Shown here: piece after piece, positions 22,626 through 31,538 of the stretch
Layout: each line of letters opens with the position of its first letter
Numbering within the stretch: the stretch's first letter is position 1
Assembly (NCBI GenBank): GCA_019683805.1
Contig: JADGHQ010000020.1
Coordinates: forward strand, 1-39,989
Direction of reading: 5' to 3'
Origin: Thermoleophilaceae bacterium
GTDB taxonomy: Bacteria > Actinomycetota > Thermoleophilia > Solirubrobacterales > Thermoleophilaceae
DNA: 39,989 bases
Position numbers and translations under genes: made by a program
Notes under the pieces: model-generated
What the model saw: only the letters and a program-made list of their open reading frames with translations
Told to the model about the DNA's origin: nothing
Database searches by the model: none

Positions 22626-24035
22626 TCACGTGACGACGTGCAGCGGCCGCCCCGCCAGCACCTCCGCCGCCTCGCCGAGCGCCTCGCTCAGGGTCGGGTG
22701 GGCGTGGATCGTGCCGGCGACGTCGTCGGGCGAAGCGACCATCTCGATCGCCAGCGTCCCCTCGGCGACAAGCTCGGAGGCGTGGGGCCCGACGGCGTGC
22801 ACGCCGACGATCCGGTCGCTGGCCCGGTCGGCGACCAGCCGCACGAACCCGTCGCGCTCGCCGAGCGTCCTGGCCCGACCGGAGGCCGCCCAGGGGAACG
22901 TGGACACCTGCACGTCCAGGCCCTCGGCGCGCGCCTCCGCCTCGGTCAGGCCGGCCGTCGCGATCTCGGGATCGCTGAAGACGACGGCGGGGATCGCCGC
23001 CGGGTCGAACTCGGCGGGCTCGCCGCTGAGCGCCTCGGCCGCGACGATCCCCTCGCGCATCGCCTTGTGCGCGAGCGCCGGCCCCGCGACCACGTCGCCG
23101 ATCGCCGCCACGCGCTCGGTCGCCCGACGGTCCGGGCCGACGGGGATGAGCCCGTCGGGACCCACCTGGACGCCGGCCTCCGGCAGGCCGAGATCGTCCG
23201 TGTTCGGCCGCCGCCCGACGGCGACGACCACGCGCTCGGCCGGGACTCGCCGCTCCCCGTCCGGGGTCTCGAGCACGAGCTCGCGGTCACCCAGCTCGCG
23301 CGCCAGCGCGCCGAGGCATAGCTCGATTCCGAGCCCGCGGAGCCGGCGCTCGACGGGCGCAGCCAGCGCCGCGTCCACCGTCGGCAGGATCCGGTCGAGC
23401 GCCTCGACGATCGTCACGCTGGCGCCGAGCTTCGCAAGCGCGGTGCCGAGCTCGAGGCCGATGTAGCCCGCGCCCACCACCGCGACGGACGCCGGGACGG
23501 CGTCGAGCGCCAGCGCGCCCGTCGAGTCGAGGACGCGCTCGCCGTCGAACGGCAGCGCGGCGAGCTCGACCGGGCGCGAGCCGGTGGCGACGATCGCCTG
23601 GCGGAACTCGAGGAAGCGCACGTCGCCGTCCGGCGTGGTGAGCGCGGCGCGGCCGGGCTGGTTGAACCGAAGCGACCCGTGGACGACCCGCACGCCGCGG
23701 CGCGACAAGAGCTGCTCGACGCCGCCGGCGAGCCCGGCGACGATCCCGCGCTTCCACTCCTGGAAGCGCCCCAGGTCCACGGAGACCTCCGGGCAGACGA
23801 GCCCGGCGGCGCCGAGCGCGCGCGTGCGCTCGACGCCCGAGGCGAGCTCGATCAGCGCCTTGGACGGAATGCAGCCGACATGCAGGCACGACCCGCCGAG
23901 CGCTTCCGGGCCTCCGCGCTCCACGAGCGTGACCTCGCGCCCGAGCTGCGCGGCGCGCAGCGCGGCGGCGTAGCCGCCGGGGCCGCCGCCTACCACCAGC
24001 AGGTCGACGGGCTCGGCCAGCTCGCCGACGACCAT
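22626..24035 (-). CDS. lpdA: Dihydrolipoyl dehydrogenase (E3)
   Basis: This 469-aa FAD disulphide oxidoreductase re-oxidises the lipoyl arms of the E2 subunit. The FAD motif is VVGGGPGGYAAA, the redox pair Cys50-Cys55 lies in GGSCLHVGCIPSK, the NAD motif is VVGAGYIGLELG, ATGS and AIGDVVAG are present, and the C-terminal His-Glu dyad is in HAHPTLSEA. The ATG overlaps the E2 stop (ATGA) behind GAGGAGG. An own E3 inside the operon indicates a dedicated complex rather than one sharing the housekeeping E3. The redox-loop Asn of most homologues (CLNVGC) is His here. Confidence 0.93.
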   Translation of the reverse strand: MVVGELAEPVDLLVVGGGPGGYAAALRAAQLGREVTLVERGGPEALGGSCLHVGCIPSKALIELASGVERTRALGAAGLVCPEVSVDLGRFQEWKRGIVAGLAGGVEQLLSRRGVRVVHGSLRFNQPGRAALTTPDGDVRFLEFRQAIVATGSRPVELAALPFDGERVLDSTGALALDAVPASVAVVGAGYIGLELGTALAKLGASVTIVEALDRILPTVDAALAAPVERRLRGLGIELCLGALARELGDRELVLETPDGERRVPAERVVVAVGRRPNTDDLGLPEAGVQVGPDGLIPVGPDRRATERVAAIGDVVAGPALAHKAMREGIVAAEALSGEPAEFDPAAIPAVVFSDPEIATAGLTEAEARAEGLDVQVSTFPWAASGRARTLGERDGFVRLVADRASDRIVGVHAVGPHASELVAEGTLAIEMVASPDDVAGTIHAHPTLSEALGEAAEVLAGRPLHVVT

Positions 24036-25303
24036 CAGCGCGCCTCCTCGAGCAGCAGGACCGGCTGCTCCATCAACTCCACCATCCGCGAGACGAAGGC
24101 GGCGAGCGTGTCGCCGTCCAGCACGCGGTGATCGCCCGAGACCGAGAGCGGGAGGATCGGGCGGATGACCACCTCGTCGCCGCGCGCGACCGGTCGACGC
24201 TCGAGGCGCCCGATGCCGAGGTTCGCGACCTCCGGCGGGTTGATGATCGGCGTCCCGAGCCAGATCCCGAGCGCGCCGAAGTTGTTCACCGTGAAGGTCG
24301 CCCCACGCAGCTGCTCGGGCGCGAGCCGGCGCTCGCGCGCCGCCTCGGCGAGCGCCGCGATCTCGAGCGCAAGCTCAGTCAGCGTCTTGCCGTCGGCGTC
24401 GCGGACCACGGGGACCATCAGCCCGTCCGGCGCCGAGGTGGCGATCCCGATGTGGTAGCTGCCGTGGAGGGCGATCTCCCCGCGCTCCATGTCCACCGAG
24501 GCGTTCGCGTACGGGTGCTCGGCGAGCGCCCGGCAGGTGATCTTCACGATCAGCGGCGTGAGCGTGATCGCCTTGGCGAGCCGCTCGTCGCCGCGCGCCG
24601 CGGCGCGCGCGCGCAGCGCGTCGCGGGCCTCGAGCAGCGCGCCGGCGTCGACCTCGCGGTAGTCGATGACGTGCGGGATCGTCTGCCAGGCCTCGGTGAG
24701 GCGCTGGGCGATCGTCTTGCGCACGCCACGTAAGGGGATCGTCCGCGTCTCGCCGGACGGCGCGGTCCGCGACGCCGCGCTCGACGCGGACGGCGCAGGA
24801 CGCGCGCCCCCGGCGCCCGCCGCCGCCTCCACGTCCTCGCGCAGGATGCGGCCGCCGGGGCCGCTGCCGGCCACCGCGGCGAGGTCGACGCCCAGCTCGC
24901 GCGCACGCCTGCGCGTCGCGGGCGAGGCGAGCGGCCGGCGCGGGGCCGCGGCGCCCGTGGCCGCAGCGGCCGGCTGGGGCGCCGACGCGGCGCCGTCCCC
25001 GCGGCCTGCGGGGACCGGCGCCCTCTCCGGCGGCCTGGACGGCGGCGCGCCCTCCGCGCCCGCTGCGCTCTCGATCACCGCGATCACCTCGCCGACGGGG
25101 ATCTCGTCGCCGGGCTCGAAGCGCAGCTCGGCGACGACGCCGTCCGCCGGGCACGGGAGGACGACGATGGCCTTGTCCGTCTCGACCTCGGCGAGCGGCT
25201 CGTCCTCCTTAACCGGGTCGCCGACCGCGACCTTCCACTCGATGAGCTGGGCGGCATCGATGCCCTCGCCGACGTCAGGGAGCTTGAACTCGTACGCGCT
25301 CAT
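24035..25303 (-). CDS. 2-oxoacid dehydrogenase acyltransferase (E2)
   Basis: The 422-aa protein is the core of the complex. Domains in order: one lipoyl domain (1-78) with lipoyl-lysine Lys44 in ETDKAIV, an Ala/Pro-rich linker, a peripheral subunit-binding domain (about 127-165, PLASPATRRRARELGVDLAA and GRILREDV), another linker, and the catalytic domain (about 195-422) ending with the HxxxDG motif His392/Asp396 in GDHRVLDGD. One lipoyl domain fits PDH or branched-chain type E2. The ATG immediately follows the TAG stop of E1beta, with GGAGG upstream. The acyl group (acetyl, branched or other) is not decidable from sequence. Confidence 0.92.
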   Translation of the reverse strand: MSAYEFKLPDVGEGIDAAQLIEWKVAVGDPVKEDEPLAEVETDKAIVVLPCPADGVVAELRFEPGDEIPVGEVIAVIESAAGAEGAPPSRPPERAPVPAGRGDGAASAPQPAAAATGAAAPRRPLASPATRRRARELGVDLAAVAGSGPGGRILREDVEAAAGAGGARPAPSASSAASRTAPSGETRTIPLRGVRKTIAQRLTEAWQTIPHVIDYREVDAGALLEARDALRARAAARGDERLAKAITLTPLIVKITCRALAEHPYANASVDMERGEIALHGSYHIGIATSAPDGLMVPVVRDADGKTLTELALEIAALAEAARERRLAPEQLRGATFTVNNFGALGIWLGTPIINPPEVANLGIGRLERRPVARGDEVVIRPILPLSVSGDHRVLDGDTLAAFVSRMVELMEQPVLLLEEAR

Positions 25304-26281
25304 CTATGCCTCCATGGCCGTGCGCACCGCCGCGAGCACGCGCTCGGCGTCGGGTAGGTACTGGTGCTCGACCGCGGCGATCGGGTACGGCGTGTCGTAG
25401 GCCGTGACGCGCGCGAGCGGCGCCTCGAGGCTCCAGAACGCCTCCTGCTGGACGGTCGCGACGACCTCCGCGCCGAAGCCGCTCGTGTACGGCGCCTCGT
25501 GGACGACGACGACGCGCCCGCAGGCCGCGGCCGCCTCGCGCAGGGCGTCGACGTCGAGCGGGACGAGCGTGCGCAGGTCGAGCACGCCGCAGGAGATCCC
25601 CTCGCGCGCGGCGAGCTCGGCCGCCTGCTCGGCGACCACCACGGCCGCGCTCCACGCCACAATCGCGACGTCGCTCCCCTCGCGCGCGCCGCGCGCGCGC
25701 CCGAACGGGACCGTGTGCTCGCCCTCCGGGACGTCGTCCCTGATCAGGCGGTACCCGCGCAGCGGCTCGCAGAACAGCACGGGATCGGGGTCGCGCAGGG
25801 CCTGCGTGAGCAGGCCCTTCGCGTCCGCCGCGGTGGCCGGCATCGCGATCTTGAGCCCTGGCGAGTTCGCGTACTTCGCCTCGTGCGCGTCGGAGTGGAG
25901 CTCCGGCGTACGGACGTTCCCGCCGAACGGGGCGCGGATCACCATCGGCATCCCGAACCGCCCTTGGGAGCGGAACCGCATGCGCGCCACCTGGCCTTCG
26001 AGCTGGTGGAACGCCTGGCTCCCGAAGCCCAGGAACTGGAGCTCGGGCACCGGGATGAGGCCGCTCGCGGCGAGGCCGACCGCCGCGCCGATGATCACTC
26101 CCTCGGCGAGCGGCATGTCGACGACGCGATCCTCCCCGTAGCGCTCCTGCAGGCCGTCGGTCGCGCGGAACACGCCGCCGTTGTGCCCGATGTCCTGGCC
26201 GAGCAGGATCACGCGCTCGTCGCGGGCCATCTCGGCGTCGAGGGTCGAGCGGATCGCCTCGACCATGTTCATCACCGCCAT
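25304..26281 (-). CDS. 2-oxoacid dehydrogenase E1 component, beta subunit
   Basis: The 325-aa protein is the partner of E1alpha in ThDP-dependent decarboxylation. Typical features are EAIRSTLDAEMARDERVILL, GQDIGHNGGVFRATDGL, the ThDP-activating Glu in DMPLAEGVIIGAAVG, PELQFLGF, and HEAPYTSGFGAEV in the C-terminal transketolase domain. It aligns with both PdhB and BkdA2-type proteins. The start ATG overlaps the E1alpha stop (ATGA) behind GAGGAGG. The near identity of this junction to the E2/E3 junction suggests similar coupling strength. Confidence 0.92.
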   Translation of the reverse strand: MAVMNMVEAIRSTLDAEMARDERVILLGQDIGHNGGVFRATDGLQERYGEDRVVDMPLAEGVIIGAAVGLAASGLIPVPELQFLGFGSQAFHQLEGQVARMRFRSQGRFGMPMVIRAPFGGNVRTPELHSDAHEAKYANSPGLKIAMPATAADAKGLLTQALRDPDPVLFCEPLRGYRLIRDDVPEGEHTVPFGRARGAREGSDVAIVAWSAAVVVAEQAAELAAREGISCGVLDLRTLVPLDVDALREAAAACGRVVVVHEAPYTSGFGAEVVATVQQEAFWSLEAPLARVTAYDTPYPIAAVEHQYLPDAERVLAAVRTAMEA

Positions 26282-27393
26282 CAGCGCACCTCCTCGCCCG
26301 CCGTCGCCCGTTCGCGCTGGGCGCGCACCCGCGGCGGCGGATCCGCATAGACGTGCTCGAAGATGTGCCGCCGGTCGGCGGCGGGGTGCGCCTCCGCCTC
26401 CGCCACGGCGGCGTTCACCTCGTCCATGAGCTGCGAGCGGAGCTGCTCCTCCTCGGCCTCGGACAGGAGCCGGCGCGCGCGCAGGTACGCCCGCACGCGC
26501 ACGATCGGGTCGAGCTCGCGCCGCGCGCGCAGCTCGTCGGGGTCGACGTAGCGCGTCGGGTCGTCGGCGGTGTTGTGCGGCCCGAGCCGGTAGGTGCGCG
26601 CCTCGATCAGCGTCGGGCCCTCGCCGGCACGCGCCCGCTCCACGGCCCAGCGCGCCGCCTCGTGCACCGCGAACAGGTCGTTGCCGTCGACCAGCACGCC
26701 CGGGAACCCGTAGCCGGGCGCGCGCAGCGCGAAGCTCTGCGCGGCGGTCTGCTTCGCCACCGGCGTCGAGATCGCCCAGCCGTTGTTCTGCAGCAGGAAG
26801 ACGACCGGCGCGCGCCTGACGCCCGCGAGGTTCATCGCCTCGTGGGCGTCGCCCTCCGAGGAGGCGCCGTCGCCGAAGTAGGTCATCACCGCGGCGTCGC
26901 TCCCCTGCTGACGCAGGCCCCACGCGAGCCCCACCGCGTGCGGGATCTGCGCGGCCAGCGAAATCTGGAAGGGCAGCACGCGCACGCCCTCGGGCATCTG
27001 GTTGCCGATCGGGTGGCCGCGGAAGTAGAGGAAGAAGCGGGTGAGCGGATATCCCTGGCGGAGCATCGCCGGCAGCTCGCGGTACTGCGGCACCACCCAG
27101 TCGCGCGCGGGGTCGAGCGCGAACGCCGAGCCGACGACCGACGCCTCCTGGCCCTCGACTGTCGAGAAGGTCCCGAGCCGGCCCTGCCGCTGCAGCGAGA
27201 AGGCGCGCTGGTCGACCGTGCGGGAGAGCAGCATCAGCCGGAAAGCGGCGAGCAGCTCCTCGTCGGACAGCGACGGCCGGTAGCCCTCCGCGAGGGTGCC
27301 GTCGGGCGCCAGCAGCGTCCAGGGCTCGAGCGACGCCGGCTCGGCCAGAGCCTGCGCCGGCGGAGCGGGCGGAGCGGGCGCGCGCCGGCTCAC
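26281..27393 (-). CDS. 2-oxoacid dehydrogenase E1 component, alpha subunit
   Basis: The 370-aa protein decarboxylates a 2-oxoacid with ThDP. The ThDP motif runs from GDGASSEGD to the NN of LLQNNGWAIS. LQRQGRLGTFSTVEGQEASV and RYGPH-like RLGPHNTADDPTRY (phosphorylation-loop region) match Bacillus-type PDH E1alpha and related branched-chain enzymes. The N-terminal ~25 residues are Pro/Ala-rich. The GTG start at 27393 overlaps the stop of the D-amino-acid dehydrogenase gene (GTGA). That tight coupling implies that the 2-oxoacid made by DadA/RidA is its substrate. Confidence 0.9.
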   Translation of the reverse strand: MSRRAPAPPAPPAQALAEPASLEPWTLLAPDGTLAEGYRPSLSDEELLAAFRLMLLSRTVDQRAFSLQRQGRLGTFSTVEGQEASVVGSAFALDPARDWVVPQYRELPAMLRQGYPLTRFFLYFRGHPIGNQMPEGVRVLPFQISLAAQIPHAVGLAWGLRQQGSDAAVMTYFGDGASSEGDAHEAMNLAGVRRAPVVFLLQNNGWAISTPVAKQTAAQSFALRAPGYGFPGVLVDGNDLFAVHEAARWAVERARAGEGPTLIEARTYRLGPHNTADDPTRYVDPDELRARRELDPIVRVRAYLRARRLLSEAEEEQLRSQLMDEVNAAVAEAEAHPAADRRHIFEHVYADPPPRVRAQRERATAGEEVR

Positions 27394-28637
27394 GACCGCA
27401 CCTCCATCCCGCGCAGGTCGATGTCGGGCTTGCGGCGCTGGAGCAGGTCGGCGGCGATCTTCGCCGTGCCGCAGGCCATGGTCCAGCCCATGTGCCCGTG
27501 GCCCGTGTTGTAGAGCAGGTTCCCGTGCCGTCCGTAGCCGAGGATCGGCGGCCCGTCCGGCGTCATCGGGCGCAGGCACGCACGGTACTCGCCGGCGGAG
27601 TAGTCCGCGGCGTTCGGGAACAGCTCGCGCGCGGCGCGCATGATGTTGTTGAAGTCGCGCTCCTGCCAGCCTCGCCCGTAACCGGCGAACTCGGCGGTCG
27701 ACGACATGCGCAGGCGGTCGCCGAAGCTCGACCACGCCACGAGCGTGGCCTCGTCGACGCCTCCGTGCGACGGCGGCTCGTGGGCGTCGCGGATCGGGAA
27801 CGTCACCGAGTACCCCTTCGCGGGGTACATCGGCAGCTGCTGGCCGACGGTCTTCGAGATCGCCGGGCTGTGCACCCCCAGCGAGAGCACGTAGGCGTCC
27901 GCGCGCAGACGGCCGCCGGAGGTGCGCACGGCCGCGATGTGGTCGCCCACGGCCTCGAGCGCCTCCACGCGGGTTCCGAGGCGGAAGCGCACGCCCCTGC
28001 GCTTGCACGCCTCCGCGAGCGCGTTCGTGAAGCGCTCGCAGTCGCCGCTGAAGTCGTCCTTGCCGTAGATCGCCCCGGCGATGCGGTCGCGCACGGGCGC
28101 GAAGGCGGGCTCGCGCTGCACGCAGCCGTCGGCGTCGAGGACCTCCTGGTCCTGGCCGTGGTCCTGGAGCAGCCGCATCTTGCGCGCGCCCTCCTCGAGC
28201 TCGCGCGCGTCCCGATAGAGGTAGAAGACGCCGCGCGCGCCCTCGCCGTACTCGATCGCCTCCTCGGCCGCGAGCGCCTCGAGCTGCGCCTGGCTGTACT
28301 GGCAGAGGCGCAGCTTGACGAGCGTGTTGCGCTGCGCGCGATCGCTCGGGCACTCGCGCAGGAAGCGCAGGCCCCAGCGGACGAGCTCGGGGTCGAGGCG
28401 CGGCTTGAGGCGAATGGCGGTCTCGGCGCCGAGCAGGGAGCGCACGAGCATCTTCGGCGCGGCGGGCGACGCCCAGGCGAACGAGTGCCCGGGCGCGATC
28501 AGCCCGGCGTTGCCCGAGCTGGCCCAGCCCGCGAGCCGGTCCTCCTGCTCGACCACCTCGACCTCGTGGCCGTCTCGGGCGAGGTAGTAGGCGGTCGTCA
28601 CGCCCGCCACTCCGCCCCCCAGGACGATGATCTTCAC
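27390..28637 (-). CDS. dadA: D-amino-acid dehydrogenase, DadA-type
   Basis: This 415-aa FAD-dependent DAO-family enzyme oxidises D-amino acids to imino acids, probably passing electrons to quinones at the membrane. The FAD motif is VLGGGVAGVTTAYYLARDGH. DadA features include WASSGNAGLIAPGHSFAW, IYGKDDFSGDCERFTNALAE, PMYPAKGYSVTF, RACLRPMTPDGPPILG and the final NTGHGHMGWTMACGTA. The GTG start follows GGGAGGTAG. It lies between ridA and the 2-oxoacid dehydrogenase genes. Which D-amino acid it prefers is unknown; DadA enzymes are generally broad. Confidence 0.9.
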   Translation of the reverse strand: MKIIVLGGGVAGVTTAYYLARDGHEVEVVEQEDRLAGWASSGNAGLIAPGHSFAWASPAAPKMLVRSLLGAETAIRLKPRLDPELVRWGLRFLRECPSDRAQRNTLVKLRLCQYSQAQLEALAAEEAIEYGEGARGVFYLYRDARELEEGARKMRLLQDHGQDQEVLDADGCVQREPAFAPVRDRIAGAIYGKDDFSGDCERFTNALAEACKRRGVRFRLGTRVEALEAVGDHIAAVRTSGGRLRADAYVLSLGVHSPAISKTVGQQLPMYPAKGYSVTFPIRDAHEPPSHGGVDEATLVAWSSFGDRLRMSSTAEFAGYGRGWQERDFNNIMRAARELFPNAADYSAGEYRACLRPMTPDGPPILGYGRHGNLLYNTGHGHMGWTMACGTAKIAADLLQRRKPDIDLRGMEVRS

Positions 28638-28666
28638 GATGCGCTACCTCCCGCCCGGCGGTCCGC

Positions 28667-29062
28667 TCAGGAGGACAGGACGGCCGTCGCCTGGATCTCG
28701 ACCACCAAGCCCTCGATGAGGAGGTCGGAGCGGAGCGTCGCGCGCGCCGGGCGGTGGTCGCCGAACTTCTCCGCCCAGCCCTCGTTGAAGGCGGCGAAGT
28801 GCGAGAGATCGGTGAGCCACACGGTCGTCGTCGCGATGTCGGAGAGCGAGCCGCCGACCTCCTTCAGGAGCGTCTCGATGCGCTCGAGCGTGGCGACGGT
28901 CTGGGCGCGCGCATCGCCGGGCGCGATCACGTTGTTGTCCTTGTCGAGCGCGACCTGGCCCGCGATGAAGACCAGGTTGCCGGCGACGGTCGCCTGCGAG
29001 TAGGGCGCGATCGCGGGGCCCAGGGAGTCGGGGTTGATGGCGGTGATGCCGTTCTTGGTCAT
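28667..29062 (-). CDS. ridA: RidA-family imine deaminase
   Basis: The 131-aa YjgF/YER057c/UK114 protein would form a trimer that hydrolyses 2-imino acids to 2-oxoacids and ammonia. APYSQATVAGNLVFIAGQVA is the family start; the catalytic Arg is in HRPARATL and the partner Glu in VEIQATA. It precedes dadA by 29 bases. RidA next to an imine-forming oxidase speeds release of the 2-oxoacid and protects PLP enzymes from damage. The ATG follows AGGAG. Confidence 0.92.
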   Translation of the reverse strand: MTKNGITAINPDSLGPAIAPYSQATVAGNLVFIAGQVALDKDNNVIAPGDARAQTVATLERIETLLKEVGGSLSDIATTTVWLTDLSHFAAFNEGWAEKFGDHRPARATLRSDLLIEGLVVEIQATAVLSS

Positions 29063-29089
29063 GGTGCTCCTGTTCGTTGTCGGGTTCGC

Positions 29090-29893
29090 CTAGAAGAAGC
29101 CGGTGTAGGGCGTGCGAACAACCGCGTGGTGGACGTAGTTGATGAAGCCGATCCAGTCGAAGACGGGCAGGCCCGTGGCGCGCTGGATCGCCGCGCCGTA
29201 GGGGGGCATGTCCGAGCACTCGAGGAGGAAGGCGCGGACCGCCGGCTCGTCCTCGACCAGCTCGAGGGCGGTCGCGACCATCTCCGCCTCCATCCGCTCG
29301 ACGTCCATCTCGCCGGTCTCCTCGAGGATCACGGAGCGGAAGTGCTCCTTGTCCTCGAGCCCGCGGAAGACGCAGCGCTCGGCGATCTCCGGCGTGATGC
29401 CGACGGTGCTCAGCAGCCGGTCGCTGACGGTGCGGCCGTTGGCGACGAGCACCGCGAGCTTGTCCTGCCGGCGCAGCATGCTCAGCACGAGCGGCACCTG
29501 CATGAGGCTCGACAGGAAGACGGGCACGTCGACGGCGTCGGCGACCGCCTGCTGGTAGGCGCCCATGTACGCGCAGTCGCCCGTGATCGCCCGCACGCCC
29601 TGGTCGGCGAGCTGGCGCGCCGCCTCGACGAAGCTCGGCGCTATCGCGGGGTCCTGGCGGTTGATGACCGCGTCGCCGGTCGCGCCCGGGACGAGCAGGT
29701 ACTGGACCGGGAAGTCGTACGACGAGGCGTTGCCGACGTCGCCGGGAACGAACGGGATGTTGCACTCGAGCATCAGCACCCCGATCGAGGTGCCGTAGCT
29801 GACCCGCCCTTGCGTCGCCTTGAAGGTCCCGCCGCCCGGCGCGGCCGCGGGGCGCGCTTGGGACCGCCTGGCGGAGCTCGTGGACAGTGTCAT
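29090..29893 (-). CDS. Aspartate/glutamate racemase-superfamily protein
   Basis: The 267-aa protein belongs to the PLP-independent two-cysteine superfamily (Asp/Glu/hydantoin racemases). The two candidate acid/base cysteines are Cys107 in TGDCAYMG and Cys226 in LLECSDMPPYG, so it looks like a racemase rather than a one-Cys arylmalonate decarboxylase. The first ~30 residues are extra. Its place before ridA and dadA suggests it converts an imported L-amino acid or derivative to the D-form, or the reverse. The substrate is unknown. The ATG follows AGGAGA; an 83-base gap with a direct repeat separates it from livF. Confidence 0.78.
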   Translation of the reverse strand: MTLSTSSARRSQARPAAAPGGGTFKATQGRVSYGTSIGVLMLECNIPFVPGDVGNASSYDFPVQYLLVPGATGDAVINRQDPAIAPSFVEAARQLADQGVRAITGDCAYMGAYQQAVADAVDVPVFLSSLMQVPLVLSMLRRQDKLAVLVANGRTVSDRLLSTVGITPEIAERCVFRGLEDKEHFRSVILEETGEMDVERMEAEMVATALELVEDEPAVRAFLLECSDMPPYGAAIQRATGLPVFDWIGFINYVHHAVVRTPYTGFF

Positions 29894-29912
29894 CGCATCT
29901 TCTCCTGTGTCT

Positions 29913-29931
29913 GCATACCGCTTGGCATACC
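29913..29931 (-). promoter_or_regulatory. Direct repeat GCATACC-N5-GCATACC before the racemase gene
   Basis: Two exact heptamers, 12 bases apart (plus-strand reading), lie 20-38 bases before the racemase ATG, in the gap between the transport and catabolic genes. On the coding strand the motif is GTATGC-N6-GTATGC. It matches repeats at the livK promoter and at the gntR start, which suggests a common regulator. No convincing -35/-10 pair is seen around it. Confidence 0.55.
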
Positions 29932-29951
29932 GTGCTTGGGCGAAGTGGCTG

Positions 29952-29989
29952 CCGGGAGGCGCGGCTTCATCGGCGCTCAGGCCCCCCGG
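29952..29989 (-). other. Hairpin at the livF 3' end
   Basis: CCGGGAGGC (29952-29960) and GCCCCCCGG (29981-29989) pair with one mismatch across a 20-base loop that includes the livF stop. It could be a partial terminator or stability element that lowers expression of the catabolic genes relative to the transporter genes. No T run follows. Confidence 0.25.
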
Positions 29990-30729
29990 GAAGCGGTCGC
30001 GGGGGTCGCGTCCGGCACGCCGCCGAGGTAGAGCTCGGAGACGCGCTGGTCATCGAGCAGGGTGGGAGCATCCCCGTCGAGCGCGACCTCGCCGGTGACC
30101 ATCACGAGGCCCCGGTCGGACACCGCGAGCGACTGCGCGGCGTTCTGCTCGACCACGAGGATCGTCACGTCCTCGCGCTCGCGGATCTCGGCCAGCATCC
30201 CGAACAGCTGCTCGACGGCCGCGGGCGAGAGCCCGGCCGACGGCTCGTCCAGCAGCAGATGGCGCGGGCGCGTCATCAGCGCCCGCGCGATCGCGAGCAT
30301 CTGCCGCTCGCCCCCGGAGAGCGAGTCGGCGCGCGCCCGCGAGCGTTCCTCGAGGCGCGGGTAGAGCCGGAGCAGCTCGCGCGTGCGCGCGCGGCGCTCC
30401 GAGCGCGAGAGGCGGGCGCCGCCGATCTCCAGGTTCTCGTGGACGCTCAGCGGACCGAAGACGTTGTCGAGCTGAGGCACGTACCCGAGGCTGTGGGCGA
30501 GCGTGCGCTCGTGGGGCGGCACGCGGGTGACGAGCTCGCCGTCGACCGCGACCTCGCCGCGCCAGATCGAGACGAACCCCATGATCGACTTGAGCAGCGT
30601 CGACTTGCCCGAGCCGTTGGGGCCGAGCACGGTGACGATCGAGCGGTCCTCGACGGTCACCCCGACCCCCTTGAGGATCGGGACGCCGGCGACGTAGCCG
30701 GCCTCGATGTCGCGGATCTGAATGCTCAC
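29977..30729 (-). CDS. livF: Branched-chain amino acid-type ABC transporter ATPase LivF
   Basis: This 250-aa ATPase is one of two for a LivFGHMK importer. Walker A is GPNGSGKST, signature LSGGERQM, Walker B HLLLDEPSAGLSP and switch VEQNAAQSL, the last typical of LivF. The C-terminal tail (GVPDATPATASRGA) is slightly extended. The GTG start overlaps the livG stop (GTGA). The class imports branched-chain amino acids, but members also take up other amino acids, amides and urea; neighbours here suggest an amino acid that can be oxidised via its D-form. Confidence 0.92.
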   Translation of the reverse strand: MSIQIRDIEAGYVAGVPILKGVGVTVEDRSIVTVLGPNGSGKSTLLKSIMGFVSIWRGEVAVDGELVTRVPPHERTLAHSLGYVPQLDNVFGPLSVHENLEIGGARLSRSERRARTRELLRLYPRLEERSRARADSLSGGERQMLAIARALMTRPRHLLLDEPSAGLSPAAVEQLFGMLAEIREREDVTILVVEQNAAQSLAVSDRGLVMVTGEVALDGDAPTLLDDQRVSELYLGGVPDATPATASRGA

Positions 30730-31538
30730 GTGCGCACCTCCGGAGGAGGCGCGGTCGCGCCTGGCGCGCGCCGCGCCGCGGTCGGCCGGACCGAGCCGAG
30801 GTAGGCCTCGACGACCCGCTCATCCTCGGCGAGCTCCGAGGGGGCGCACTCGGCGATCACGCGGCCCTTGTCGAGCACGTAGACCCGGTCGCAGAGCTCC
30901 GCGACGAAGTTCATGTCGTGCTCGACGATCAGCAGCGTCGTCCCGCGGGCGCGAATCGTGCGCAGCCGCTCGGCCAGCGTGCGGCGCAGCGTCGGGTTCA
31001 CGCCCGCCGTCGGCTCGTCGAGGAGCAGCATGCGCGGATCGCCCATCAGCGCCGCGCCGAGCGAGAGCAGCTTCTGCTGCCCGCCGGAGAGCATGCCCGC
31101 GGCGTGGTGCTCGAGCGGGAGCAGGCTCAGCTCCTCGAGCAGGCCCCGCGCGCGCTCGACCGCGGCGCGCTGCTCGGCGCGCACCCGGCGCGCCCTGAAG
31201 ACCGAGCGCCAGGCAGAGGAGCCCTCGGGCAGCCGGGCGCCCGCGAGCATGACCTCCAGCAGGCTCATGCGAGTGGGCTGCGCCGCGAGCTGGAAGGTCC
31301 GGCGCAGCCCGAGTTGCGAGACGTCCCACGGCTCGAGCCGGTGGATCGGGCGCCCCTCGTAGGTGACGCTCCCGCCGTCGGGCTCGAGGAACCCGGAGAG
31401 CACGTTGAGCAGCGTCGACTTGCCCGACCCGTTCGGGCCGACGAGCGCGACGATCTCGCCCTCGCGGATCTCGAGCGACACCCCGTCGAGCGCCGCCAGC
31501 CCGCCGAAGTGCTTGCGCACGCCCTCAGCTGCGAGCAT
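30726..31538 (-). CDS. livG: Branched-chain amino acid-type ABC transporter ATPase LivG
   Basis: The 270-aa protein is the second ATPase. Walker A is GPNGSGKST, the signature is LSGGQQKL and Walker B is MLLLDEPTAGVNP, followed by VEHDMNFV, the hallmark of LivG. RRTFQLAAQPTRMSLLEVML is the Q-loop region. The C-terminal ~20 residues (PTAARRAPGATAPPPEVRT) are a Pro/Ala-rich extension. The ATG overlaps livM by 14 bases. Confidence 0.92.
   Translation of the reverse strand: MLAAEGVRKHFGGLAALDGVSLEIREGEIVALVGPNGSGKSTLLNVLSGFLEPDGGSVTYEGRPIHRLEPWDVSQLGLRRTFQLAAQPTRMSLLEVMLAGARLPEGSSAWRSVFRARRVRAEQRAAVERARGLLEELSLLPLEHHAAGMLSGGQQKLLSLGAALMGDPRMLLLDEPTAGVNPTLRRTLAERLRTIRARGTTLLIVEHDMNFVAELCDRVYVLDKGRVIAECAPSELAEDERVVEAYLGSVRPTAARRAPGATAPPPEVRT

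Noticed and set aside
26281-28353. A 690-residue reading of the E1alpha frame extending over dadA
   Set aside because: The upstream part lacks E1 similarity and overlaps dadA antisense to nothing useful; the GTG at 27393 overlapping the dadA stop is the natural start.
29952-29989. A full transcription terminator between livF and the racemase gene
   Set aside because: The stem has a mismatch, a 20-base loop and no T run, and the flanking genes are functionally linked, so read-through is more likely; it is listed only as a weak hairpin.
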